This document shows positions 42,428 to 51,597 of a DNA stretch of 64,000 nt, piece after piece (position 1 is the first letter of the stretch; each line of letters opens with the position of its first letter). The notes under the pieces were generated by a model. That model saw nothing but the letters and a program-made list of their open reading frames with translations. It searched no databases and was not told where the DNA came from. Source of the DNA: an uncultured Porphyromonadaceae bacterium. Its GTDB lineage: Bacteria > Bacteroidota > Bacteroidia > Bacteroidales > Muribaculaceae. A program made the position numbers and the translations under genes. The DNA lies in assembly GCA_947643165.1 (NCBI GenBank), contig CANRVB010000007.1, forward strand, positions 1-64,000. The letters run 5' to 3'.

Positions 42428-44686
42428 ATGCGAATACATCTTTTTGTTTTTATTGCAAGCATTCTATGTTCGGCTGGTGTGATCCAGGCAAAGTCGACAG
42501 CCCCCGGAATAACAGAGCAGATCGACTGGGAGGCATTCATGAAACGTCAGGATCCCACCTGGGACGTATGGCCTCAACACTGGTATGAGTCGGCCTTCAT
42601 GGGTAACGGCACCCTCGGTCTGATGATCTACAAGGAACCCGACGCCAACTTCATCCGGTTTGAGACCGGACACTGCGATGTTCACGACCACCGCCCAGGA
42701 GGCGGCCTTTTCGAAAATCCCCGCCTGCTCACTGGGCATTTCGCTCTATATCCGCAGGGCACTGTTACAGGCGGCTCGCTGAGAATAGATCTCTGGAACG
42801 CCGAAACTCATGCCGAAGTCATAACCACCGAAGGTACTATACGCATCGACGCGCTTGTGCATGCCGATGACATGGCTATGCGCGTACACACAACCGCATC
42901 CGACGGCGAAAAAGACTTCCGGTGGGAGTGGGTACCCGCCGACGCTCAGAGTCCCCGATATCTATACGCCAACACAAAGGCCGGAAGCTGGATAACTCCC
43001 CCTGCCGACTATCAGCTCAATCCACCGGCCCAGGTGACACCCGGACTGTCTGTGCAGAAACTGACTGCCGGTGGTACTACTGCAGTGGCCTGGTCAGAAA
43101 AGAAACCGAATGATCTCGAGCGCATATATACCGTATCGATTGCCCATTCTTATCCCGGTGACACTGCTGAAGCCGAGGCCAAAGGTGCTCTAAAATCAGC
43201 TGACAGCACTCCCGCAAACGATTGGATAAACACTCACCGAAAGTGGTGGCACGAATACTATCCCAAAAGTTTTCTTACAATAAACGATGGTCCTAAGGAA
43301 AACTTCTACTGGATGCAGATGTACAAACTGGCTTGCGCCACACGACCCGGGAGGGCTCTGATAGACAATACAGGACCTTGGCTGACATTCACGCCCTGGC
43401 CTAACGCCTGGTGGAACCTTAACGTCCAGCTAACATACTGGCCGCTAAATGCATCCAACCATCTCGACCTGGCGCAGTCGCTCGAGGATGCAATATACGG
43501 CAATATCGACAACCTGCGTGCAAACGTCCCGGAGCAATACCGCGAAGATGCGCTCGCTATTGGTCGATCTTCCGACTTAAACTGTGTCTCAGGCACTGTC
43601 GGAATTCCGGGAGTGACAAAAAACCCCGAAGTCGGACTCCTTCCTTGGACTTGCCACAACCTTTGGCTCATCTACCGCCACAAGATGGATGATTCACTCC
43701 TACGCGACAAGCTGTATCCCGTCCTACGGCAGTCAATCAACTACTATCTCCACTTCCTGCGCAAGGAGGAGGATGGCCGGTGGCATCTCCCGACTACCTA
43801 TTCACCAGAGTATGGCAGCGCAGAAGACTGCAACTTCGACCTCGCCTTGCTGACATGGGGGTGCCGCACGCTCCTCGACATAACCGATCGCCTCAATATT
43901 GACGACCCTCTCCGTGACAGATGGCAGGATGTGATCGAAAACCTCACTCCGTTCCCCCAATCCGAAACCGAGGGATTGCTGATCGGACGCAATGCTCCAT
44001 ACACTTTCTCCCACCGCCATTACTCGCACATGCTCGCAGCATACCCGCTCTATCTGCTTGACCCGGACTCAGCCGACAACCGCACCCTCATTGAACGGAC
44101 ACTCGCACACTGGCAGAGCATGCCCAAAGGTCTCCGAGGCTACTCATCTACCGGTGCATCATCAATATCAGCCATGCTCGGCAAGGGGGATGACGCTCTG
44201 AACTATCTGAACCAACTGTTCGACACATTCCTTGCGCCTAATACCCTCTACCGCGAATCCGGGCCCGTCATCGAGACACCGCTGTCGGGCGTACAGTCCA
44301 TGTTCGACATGATGCTCCAGAGCTGGGGAGGCAAGATACGCGTGTTCCCGGCATTGCCGTCAGCATGGCAGGACATTGCCTTCCGCGATCTCCGCACCGA
44401 AGGAGCATTCCTTGTCTCCGCATCCCGACGCAACGGACTCACGGAGTTCACTGCTATCAAGAGCCTCGCCGGAGAGCCTTGCGTCATAGTCACCGACATA
44501 CCGGAGCCAACTTTCACCGGCGACCGCAAATACCGTATCCGCAAGATAGCTCCATCCACCTACAGCATCGATCTGCGTGCAGGCGAGCAAGTGCTCATAC
44601 GCCGCAAAGGCGACAAATCGCCATGCATCATCGCTCCCCTGCCCGACTCCCCCGCCAACTGCTACGGAATGAAGAGTGCATCCTGA
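42428..44686 (+). CDS. GH95-like glycoside hydrolase, first tandem copy
   Basis: The 752-residue exported enzyme (signal MRIHLFVFIASILCSAGVIQA) resembles family GH95, which contains alpha-L-fucosidases and alpha-L-galactosidases. A beta-sandwich domain opens with YESAFMGNGTLGLMIY. The (alpha/alpha)6 barrel holds WWNLNVQLTYWPLNASNHLDLA, matching the activating asparagines of the NINxxMNYWP motif. TYSPEYGSAEDC likely carries the acid glutamate, and FSHRHYSHMLAAYPL follows. Where GH95 normally has IDGNFG with the base aspartate, this copy has IETPLSGVQSMFD, so the mechanism may differ or the protein forms a neighbouring subfamily. It starts a plus-strand operon 312 bases from the divergent SusC gene. 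Confidence 0.75.
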   Translation: MRIHLFVFIASILCSAGVIQAKSTAPGITEQIDWEAFMKRQDPTWDVWPQHWYESAFMGNGTLGLMIYKEPDANFIRFETGHCDVHDHRPGGGLFENPRLLTGHFALYPQGTVTGGSLRIDLWNAETHAEVITTEGTIRIDALVHADDMAMRVHTTASDGEKDFRWEWVPADAQSPRYLYANTKAGSWITPPADYQLNPPAQVTPGLSVQKLTAGGTTAVAWSEKKPNDLERIYTVSIAHSYPGDTAEAEAKGALKSADSTPANDWINTHRKWWHEYYPKSFLTINDGPKENFYWMQMYKLACATRPGRALIDNTGPWLTFTPWPNAWWNLNVQLTYWPLNASNHLDLAQSLEDAIYGNIDNLRANVPEQYREDALAIGRSSDLNCVSGTVGIPGVTKNPEVGLLPWTCHNLWLIYRHKMDDSLLRDKLYPVLRQSINYYLHFLRKEEDGRWHLPTTYSPEYGSAEDCNFDLALLTWGCRTLLDITDRLNIDDPLRDRWQDVIENLTPFPQSETEGLLIGRNAPYTFSHRHYSHMLAAYPLYLLDPDSADNRTLIERTLAHWQSMPKGLRGYSSTGASSISAMLGKGDDALNYLNQLFDTFLAPNTLYRESGPVIETPLSGVQSMFDMMLQSWGGKIRVFPALPSAWQDIAFRDLRTEGAFLVSASRRNGLTEFTAIKSLAGEPCVIVTDIPEPTFTGDRKYRIRKIAPSTYSIDLRAGEQVLIRRKGDKSPCIIAPLPDSPANCYGMKSAS
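43652..44043 (+). repeat. 392-base block identical to 45946-46337
   Basis: This segment inside the first GH95-like gene shows no difference, read by eye, from 45946-46337 in the second (offset 2294). Flanking sequence on the 5' side differs at many positions. A second near-identical block covers the last 400 or so bases of both genes. Confidence 0.88.
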
Positions 44687-44718
44687 TGCCACAATAAAAG
44701 TACAACTGACTACCCTTT

Positions 44719-46980
44719 ATGAAAACATCTTGTTTCTTATCCCTAATTATCAGCATTCTGTACTCGGGAGGTATCCTTCACGCAAAGTCAACAGCCCCCG
44801 GAATAACAGAGCAGATAGACTGGCCAACATTCATGGAGCGCCAGGATCCAACATGGGACGTACTGCCGCAGTATTGGCATGAGTCTGCATTCATGGGTAA
44901 CGGTATGATGGGACTGATGGTCTACAAGCAGCCCGGTGAAAACTACATCCGCTTCGAGACCGGCCACTGTGACGTCCATGACCACCGTCCAGGCAACAGT
45001 AATTTCGACATCCCTCGTCTGCTCACAGGTCACTTTGCCCTCTACCCGCAAGGCACAATCACCGGCGGCACCATGCGCATTGATCTCTGGAACGCCGAGA
45101 CACATGCCGATATTCAGACATCTCGTGGCACCATACACATCGACGCTATGGTTCATGCCGACGACATGGCCATACGCATCCATACCGATGCATCGCCGGG
45201 CGAGAAGGACTTCCATATGGTCTGGATTCCAGCCGAGGCTCAGAGTCCACGCTATCTATATGCAAATACACCCGAAGGTTCATGGGTGAAGCAGATGACA
45301 GACTACGAGTTTAATCCTCCTGCCGAAGTCGCGCCCTGGATCTCCATACAGCGCCTGTCGCATGGTGGGACAACTGCTGTGGCATGGGAAGAACAACGCA
45401 CAGGTCTTGACAAACGTACATATCTGGCCTCCATTGCACATTCCTATCCCGATGACTCAGCCATATCTGAGGCACGAAGCGTGATAGACCAGGTCAGAGC
45501 CATACCGGAAAACGACTGGCTCAAGGCTCATCGCGACTGGTGGCACACTTTCTATCCAAAGAGCTTTCTGACTCTCGATGACCCGCAAAAGGAAAACTTC
45601 TACTGGATGCAGATGTACAAGCTCGCATGCGCCACCCGCGCTGACCGCGCGCTCATGGACAACACAGGTCCTTGGATCACATACACTCCATGGCCCAACG
45701 CATGGTGGAACCTCAACGTTCAGCTCTCATACTGGCCGCTGAATGCATCAAACCATCTTGATCTGGCCCAATCGCTCGAAAATGCCATATACGGCAATAT
45801 CGACAACCTGCGCGACAATGTCCCTGAACCTTACCGTGCCGACGCCCTTGCTATTGACCGTGCTTCAAACCTCAAATGTCAGTCAACTGTAGTCGGAATT
45901 CCGGGAACCGGGAACAATGCCGAGATCGGCCTGCTCCCTTGGGTCTGCCACAACCTTTGGCTCATCTACCGCCACAAGATGGATGATTCACTCCTACGCG
46001 ACAAGCTGTATCCCGTCCTACGGCAGTCAATCAACTACTATCTCCACTTCCTGCGCAAGGAGGAGGATGGCCGGTGGCATCTCCCGACTACCTATTCACC
46101 AGAGTATGGCAGCGCAGAAGACTGCAACTTCGACCTCGCCTTGCTGACATGGGGGTGCCGCACGCTCCTCGACATAACCGATCGCCTCAATATTGACGAC
46201 CCTCTCCGTGACAGATGGCAGGATGTGATCGAAAACCTCACTCCGTTCCCCCAATCCGAAACCGAGGGATTGCTGATCGGACGCAATGCTCCATACACTT
46301 TCTCCCACCGCCATTACTCGCACATGCTCGCAGCATATCCGCTCTATCTGCTTGATCCGGACTCGGCCGACAACCGAACCCTCATTGAACGGTCACTCGC
46401 ACACTGGCAGAGCATGCCCAAAGACCTGCGTGGTTTTTCTGTAACTGGAGCTTCCTCAATCTCCGCCATGCTTGGCAAAGGCAATGATGCCCTGACCTAT
46501 CTTGATAAATTGTTTGAGCCACGACTATCCGCCAACACTCTCTTTATAGAAGCCGGGCCTGTCATCGAGACTCCGCTGTCGGGCGTACAGTCCATGTTCG
46601 ACATGATGCTCCAGAGCTGGGAAGGCAAGATACGCGTGTTCCCGGCATTGCCGTCAGCATGGCAGAACATTGCCTTCCGCGATCTCCGCACCGAAGGCGC
46701 ATTCCTTGTCTCCGCATCCCGACGCAACGGACTCACGGAGTTCACTGCGGTCAAGAGTCTCGCCGGAGAACCTTGTGTCATAGTCACCGACATACCGGAG
46801 CCAACTTTCACCGGCGACCGCAAATACCGTATCCGCAAGATAGCTCCATCCACCTACAGCATCGATCTGCGTGCAGGCGAGCAAGTGCTCATACGCCGCA
46901 AAGGCGACAAATCACCATGCGTCATCGCTCCACTGCCCAGCTCCCCCGCCAACTGCTACGGAATGAAAAGCGGGATCTAA
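44719..46980 (+). CDS. GH95-like glycoside hydrolase, second tandem copy
   Basis: The 753-residue paralogue of the preceding gene starts 32 bases after its stop, with a signal peptide (CFLSLIISILYSGGILHA). All motifs named for the first copy recur: MGNGMMGLMVY, WWNLNVQLSYWPLNASNH, TYSPEYGSAEDC, HRHYSHMLAAYPL, and again IETPLSGVQSMFD in place of the usual IDGNFG. The N-terminal half has diverged (for example EQRTGLDKRTYLA against EKKPNDLERIYTV), while a 392-base central block is identical. Divergence in the N-terminal half and substrate-side loops may give the two enzymes different linkage preferences. A strong terminator follows. Confidence 0.75.
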   Translation: MKTSCFLSLIISILYSGGILHAKSTAPGITEQIDWPTFMERQDPTWDVLPQYWHESAFMGNGMMGLMVYKQPGENYIRFETGHCDVHDHRPGNSNFDIPRLLTGHFALYPQGTITGGTMRIDLWNAETHADIQTSRGTIHIDAMVHADDMAIRIHTDASPGEKDFHMVWIPAEAQSPRYLYANTPEGSWVKQMTDYEFNPPAEVAPWISIQRLSHGGTTAVAWEEQRTGLDKRTYLASIAHSYPDDSAISEARSVIDQVRAIPENDWLKAHRDWWHTFYPKSFLTLDDPQKENFYWMQMYKLACATRADRALMDNTGPWITYTPWPNAWWNLNVQLSYWPLNASNHLDLAQSLENAIYGNIDNLRDNVPEPYRADALAIDRASNLKCQSTVVGIPGTGNNAEIGLLPWVCHNLWLIYRHKMDDSLLRDKLYPVLRQSINYYLHFLRKEEDGRWHLPTTYSPEYGSAEDCNFDLALLTWGCRTLLDITDRLNIDDPLRDRWQDVIENLTPFPQSETEGLLIGRNAPYTFSHRHYSHMLAAYPLYLLDPDSADNRTLIERSLAHWQSMPKDLRGFSVTGASSISAMLGKGNDALTYLDKLFEPRLSANTLFIEAGPVIETPLSGVQSMFDMMLQSWEGKIRVFPALPSAWQNIAFRDLRTEGAFLVSASRRNGLTEFTAVKSLAGEPCVIVTDIPEPTFTGDRKYRIRKIAPSTYSIDLRAGEQVLIRRKGDKSPCVIAPLPSSPANCYGMKSGI
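45946..46337 (+). repeat. 392-base block identical to 43652-44043
   Basis: Second copy of the homogenised block; identity breaks at the C/T difference 44044/46338. Confidence 0.88.
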
Positions 46981-47005
46981 AGACGATCCACTTTCCAAAC
47001 AATAA

Positions 47006-47056
47006 GAAAAAACGCCCTGCATTACGCATATTTTTATGCAATGCAGGGCATTTTAT
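47006..47056 (+). terminator. rho-independent terminator of the GH95-like pair
   Basis: GCCCTGCATT (47014-47023) pairs with AATGCAGGGC (47040-47049), with inner pairing of GCATA and TATGC. A-rich sequence precedes it and TTTTATATAACTTTT follows. Confidence 0.82.
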
Positions 47057-47069
47057 ATAACTTTTATTA

Positions 47070-47077
47070 TAATTTTG
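47070..47077 (+). promoter_or_regulatory. -7 element for the esterase gene
   Basis: TAATTTTG matches TAnnTTTG just after the GH95 terminator. It has no clear -33, and the leader to the ATG at 47144 is about 60 bases. The esterase therefore seems separately transcribed. Confidence 0.5.
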
Positions 47078-47143
47078 TCATATTCAAGCAAAATCATAAT
47101 CAATCACAATTATCAACTTACCACAAAAGAGAAAATACCAACA

Positions 47144-48550
47144 ATGAATTATCTCAAAATCGCGTTCGTTATGCTTGTCGGGTTTTCTGCCGTATGCAAA
47201 GCTCAAACCCGTACTCCGGTCTCCTTACCCTCTCTCTTTTCCGACCACATGGTCCTGCAACAGGAAGATTCAGTCCCGATATGGGGCTGGGGAGACGCCA
47301 GTGCTACAGTAAACATCGTCGGTAGCTGGGCCCCGGAAGATACAGTCACCGTAGTTGTCGACGATAACGTACGATGGAAGGGAAAAATCAAAACCACAAG
47401 TCATGGAGGCCCCTACACATTAAGCTTCCGCACTAAAAACTACAATGACGAAATTCTGCTGAGAGACGTCATGTTAGGTGAGGTTTGGGTATGCAGCGGG
47501 CAGTCCAATATGGAATGGTCCACAGCCAATGGTCTCACAGACCAACAGAAAGAGATCGGCGCCGCCAACTATCCTGAAATCCGGTTTTTCAGTTTGGCCA
47601 AACGAGCCAGCGAAACATTGCAGGACGATTGCCGTGCCACATGGGAGACATGCACGCCCGACGTCATGCAAAAGCGCAGCGCCGTAGCATATTTCTTCGG
47701 CCGACATCTCCACCGTAATCTGAATGTTCCTGTCGGACTTATCGTGTCAGCATGGGGTGGCACGGCGGCAGAAGTCTGGATGCCCGAACAGCTTGTTCCC
47801 GACACGCCTGAACAACAGGACATCACAGCCAAAAGAAAAAATCCCTGGTGGCCGGTCGAGGCTGGAAAACTGTACAACAGCATGGTCTACCCTCTGTTCC
47901 CCTACCGGATAGCCGGAATAATATGGTATCAGGGCGAATCAAACCGCGACGCAGCCCAACCATATGCTTCGCTGATGAAACATCTCATTCAGGCCTGGCG
48001 AAAAGGATTTGATAAGGAAGTTCCTTTCTATCAGGTTCAGATAGCACCCTACAATTATCACTCTCCCGATAATGGTCCGGCCCTTATACGTGAAGCGCAG
48101 GAACTGGTGGCACGGACAGTGCCACGCACTGAACTTGTCGTCACAAACGATGTCGGGGAATTCAACAACATCCATCCTATCCGAAAACAGGAAGTTGGAA
48201 TACGCCTTGGAGAGATTGCTCTGAGCGAAAACTACGGAATCGCAGATAGAGAAGTCCGCAGCCCGTTCCTGACTCATGCCCAGACAGAAAAGAATCGGGT
48301 GATACTCACTTTCAGCCATGCCGACGATGGCCTGGTTTGTGCTGACAAACAAATCAAAGGACTCCAGATTGCAGGCGAGGATGGCGTTTTTGTAGATGCC
48401 AAAGGTCTTGTAAAAGGAAACCAGCTTACTGTCTATGCTCCGGGCATCAAACAACCGGTTGCCATACGCTACTGTTTTGATGATTCTACTGTCGGCAACC
48501 TGTTCAGCCGACAAGGCTTACCGGTAGCACCATTTCAGAAAACCCTCTGA
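47144..48550 (+). CDS. secreted SGNH esterase, sialate O-acetylesterase family
   Basis: The 468-residue protein (signal IAFVMLVGFSAVCKA) removes O-acetyl groups from sugars. An N-terminal beta domain with LPSLFSDHMVLQQ and VPIWGWG precedes the SGNH core: VWVCSGQSNMEW (nucleophile serine), IVSAWGGTAAEVWMP, IIWYQGESNRD, and the late NIHPIRKQEVGIRLGEIA with the catalytic histidine. Family members act on sialic acid or on acetylated plant glycans such as xyloglucan (CE20-type enzymes linked to GH95). Next to GH95-like enzymes, an acetylated fucosylated or galactosylated polysaccharide is a fair guess. The sialidase at 14.3 kb is an alternative partner but is not linked. Confidence 0.85.
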   Translation: MNYLKIAFVMLVGFSAVCKAQTRTPVSLPSLFSDHMVLQQEDSVPIWGWGDASATVNIVGSWAPEDTVTVVVDDNVRWKGKIKTTSHGGPYTLSFRTKNYNDEILLRDVMLGEVWVCSGQSNMEWSTANGLTDQQKEIGAANYPEIRFFSLAKRASETLQDDCRATWETCTPDVMQKRSAVAYFFGRHLHRNLNVPVGLIVSAWGGTAAEVWMPEQLVPDTPEQQDITAKRKNPWWPVEAGKLYNSMVYPLFPYRIAGIIWYQGESNRDAAQPYASLMKHLIQAWRKGFDKEVPFYQVQIAPYNYHSPDNGPALIREAQELVARTVPRTELVVTNDVGEFNNIHPIRKQEVGIRLGEIALSENYGIADREVRSPFLTHAQTEKNRVILTFSHADDGLVCADKQIKGLQIAGEDGVFVDAKGLVKGNQLTVYAPGIKQPVAIRYCFDDSTVGNLFSRQGLPVAPFQKTL

Positions 48551-48582
48551 CCGGAAATAACTTCTGTCAACCACAAAACAAA

Positions 48583-48613
48583 CCGCCCTGCACGACCGTA
48601 GTCGGCAGGGCGG
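48583..48613 (-). terminator. terminator of gapA
   Basis: CCGCCCTGC (48583-48591) pairs with GCAGGGCGG (48605-48613). On the minus strand it is followed by TTTGTTTTGTGG. It also lies after the plus-strand esterase stop and may serve both, though the plus side lacks a T run. Confidence 0.7.
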
Positions 48614-48644
48614 TAGCTTATGGCTTAGAGTATGGCTGTTGGAA

Positions 48645-49709
<1,065 letters not shown>

Positions 49710-49745
49710 TTACCTTGAGGAATAAACGCTATTATTCACACCCGG

Positions 49746-49753
49746 CAAAGTTA
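49746..49753 (-). promoter_or_regulatory. -7 element of gapA
   Basis: Minus-strand TAACTTTG matches TAnnTTTG. The sequence 19-21 bases upstream has no TTTG. The 332-base interval 49656-49987 otherwise holds only the gapA leader and the mscL promoter. Confidence 0.5.
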
Positions 49754-49886
49754 GTAAATTTTTCTCACATTATTATCTATCATCCTGATTTTATTCTTTT
49801 TTTGTCTATTTTCGCTTTACCGCAGACTATTATTAATTTTAACCCTCTAACGATCATTCCATATCGCCGCGATAACTGTCTCTTTT

Positions 49887-49918
49887 TTTGGCAGTACCGA
49901 CTCTTATTTGTATTTTTG
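49887..49918 (+). promoter_or_regulatory. mscL promoter
   Basis: TTTG (49887-49890), a 20-base spacer and TATTTTTG (49911-49918) fit the consensus exactly. Confidence 0.8.
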
Positions 49919-49987
49919 TGAACAATCCGGCCATCTCCACCGTATTGTATGGCAGTAGCTTATTCAATCACTTTTTTATCGTTTCAT

Positions 49988-50434
49988 ATGGCTAAGTTTA
50001 TTACCGAATTCAAGGAATTCGCCATGAAGGGTAACGTCATCGACATGGCTGTCGGCGTAATCATCGGTGCCGCTTTCGGAAAGATCGTCTCTTCTCTGGT
50101 CGACGACATCATCATGCCGCTGATCGGAGTCGTGACCGGCGGCATGAACTTCACCGACTACAAGTTCGTTATCCAGAAGGCCGTCCTCGACGGACAGGAA
50201 GTCATAAAGCCCGAAGTTACCATGAATTGGGGTGCTTGGGTACAGACTATTGTCGACTTCCTCATCGTGGCCTTCTGTATCTTTGTGGCTATCAAGTTCA
50301 TCAACAATCTCCGCCGCAAGAAGGACACCGAGCCCGAACCCGCTCCGGCTCCCGCACCCGAACCAACCAAAGAGGAGCTGCTCCTCACCGAGATTCGCGA
50401 TCTCCTGCGCCAACAGCAGCAAAACAAAAACTAA
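49988..50434 (+). CDS. mscL: large-conductance mechanosensitive channel
   Basis: The 148-residue inner membrane channel opens under membrane tension to release solutes on hypo-osmotic shock. [41 protein letters not shown] is the N-terminal helix and gate helix TM1. The second helix includes [20 protein letters not shown]. The C-terminal bundle carries an unusual [12 protein letters not shown] linker before the final helix. The ATG at 49988 fits the family start ([10 protein letters not shown]); an upstream in-frame ATG is ignored. Confidence 0.96.
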   Translation: MAKFITEFKEFAMKGNVIDMAVGVIIGAAFGKIVSSLVDDIIMPLIGVVTGGMNFTDYKFVIQKAVLDGQEVIKPEVTMNWGAWVQTIVDFLIVAFCIFVAIKFINNLRRKKDTEPEPAPAPAPEPTKEELLLTEIRDLLRQQQQNKN

Positions 50435-50456
50435 TATATCATCTATCATAACAACG

Positions 50457-50498
50457 CCGGCCGCAACAGTCTTTTCACAGACTCTTGCGGCCGGTTTT
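50457..50498 (+). terminator. rho-independent terminator of mscL
   Basis: CCGGCCGCAA (50457-50466) pairs with TTGCGGCCGG (50485-50494). After a C-C mismatch the inner AGTCT and AGACT also pair, and TTTTA follows. Confidence 0.87.
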
Positions 50499-50522
50499 AT
50501 GTTGGTTGACGACAGCACCGGG

Positions 50523-51578
50523 CTATTTCACATATTTGTCCACAGCCTCCTTGATACTATTCCCCGACATATTGCGCTCCAGAATTGTTCCGTCCGGACC
50601 GAACAGCATTATCATCGGTATGCCGTTGAATCCATACAGACTCATCACAGTCATCCCGCCGCTCATCATCTGCGGCCACTTGTAGCCATGCTCCTCTATG
50701 GCCTTTATGGTATTTTCCGGCTTATCCCATGTGGCCACACCGAGTAGCATGAACTTATCATTGTCCTTTATCTCCTCATAGAGCGGCTTGAGCGTCTCTT
50801 CAGCCACCCTCTTGCACGGACCGCACCAGCTTGCCCAGAAATCCACCAGGACATACTTTCCTTTACCCACATAGTCCGATAGCTTGACCTCGGCGCCTTC
50901 CGGTGTCTTTCCCTCAAAGTCTACGTACATCCGGCCGGGCGACGTCTGGAGCTCTACCTCTTTCTGCTCGCTTATCGATTTGGTAAATTCCAGATTCTTC
51001 AGTCTGTCCGGCAGATTCTCTACCACGGCAAACCACTCCTCGGGTGTCGACATAAACGAGTATTCTCTCAGCAGGTACTCTCCATATCCGTTGGCATTTC
51101 CGCCTATCTGGCTACGGAATGCCTCCTTGTATGGCCTGTAGATCTCCTCGCTGAATTTATCAAGGGCCGCGTTCAGCTCCGCTTTGTCTGTCTTCGTGTC
51201 CTTTATCTCCTGGGAGATACGCATCAGCTCCTCACTCTTTGCGTTCATCCCGTTGAGCTTGCGGTTCAGCTCGCCTATCGATCTGTCGGCCGCGCAGTGT
51301 CTGTCAAAATCCACATAGACAGTATCCTCAAGCACAACGTTGGCATACATCCTGTCCAGGTCAATTCTCACAAACGCATCGCGGTCATAAGTTCCGGTTA
51401 TCTGAAACTTGCCGTCCTTCACCTCTACGGCCTCCAGACACTTGTCGTTGTCATAATCCCTCACATAGACAGGCGTCCCGTCCTTGCCCTCGGCCGTACC
51501 GATTATCACAAAATCGGTAGCCGAAGCAGTCAGCCCGCACATCATGCTCAGGGTTGCAGCCTGCAGTATCTTGTTCAT
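50523..51578 (-). CDS. TlpA-like periplasmic thioredoxin with N-terminal DUF4369-type domain
   Basis: The 351-residue exported protein (signal NKILQAATLSMMCGLTASA) has an N-terminal beta domain of DUF4369 type (residues about 20-120). A helical middle follows, then a thioredoxin fold with WASWCGPCKR, redox pair C252 and C255. It probably reduces or isomerises disulphides in the periplasm. It starts 19 bases after the GH29 stop, so it is probably in the same operon. No transmembrane anchor is seen beyond the signal peptide. Confidence 0.87.
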   Translation of the reverse strand: MNKILQAATLSMMCGLTASATDFVIIGTAEGKDGTPVYVRDYDNDKCLEAVEVKDGKFQITGTYDRDAFVRIDLDRMYANVVLEDTVYVDFDRHCAADRSIGELNRKLNGMNAKSEELMRISQEIKDTKTDKAELNAALDKFSEEIYRPYKEAFRSQIGGNANGYGEYLLREYSFMSTPEEWFAVVENLPDRLKNLEFTKSISEQKEVELQTSPGRMYVDFEGKTPEGAEVKLSDYVGKGKYVLVDFWASWCGPCKRVAEETLKPLYEEIKDNDKFMLLGVATWDKPENTIKAIEEHGYKWPQMMSGGMTVMSLYGFNGIPMIMLFGPDGTILERNMSGNSIKEAVDKYVK

Positions 51579-51597
51579 GTTTGTCAATTTATTTGTT

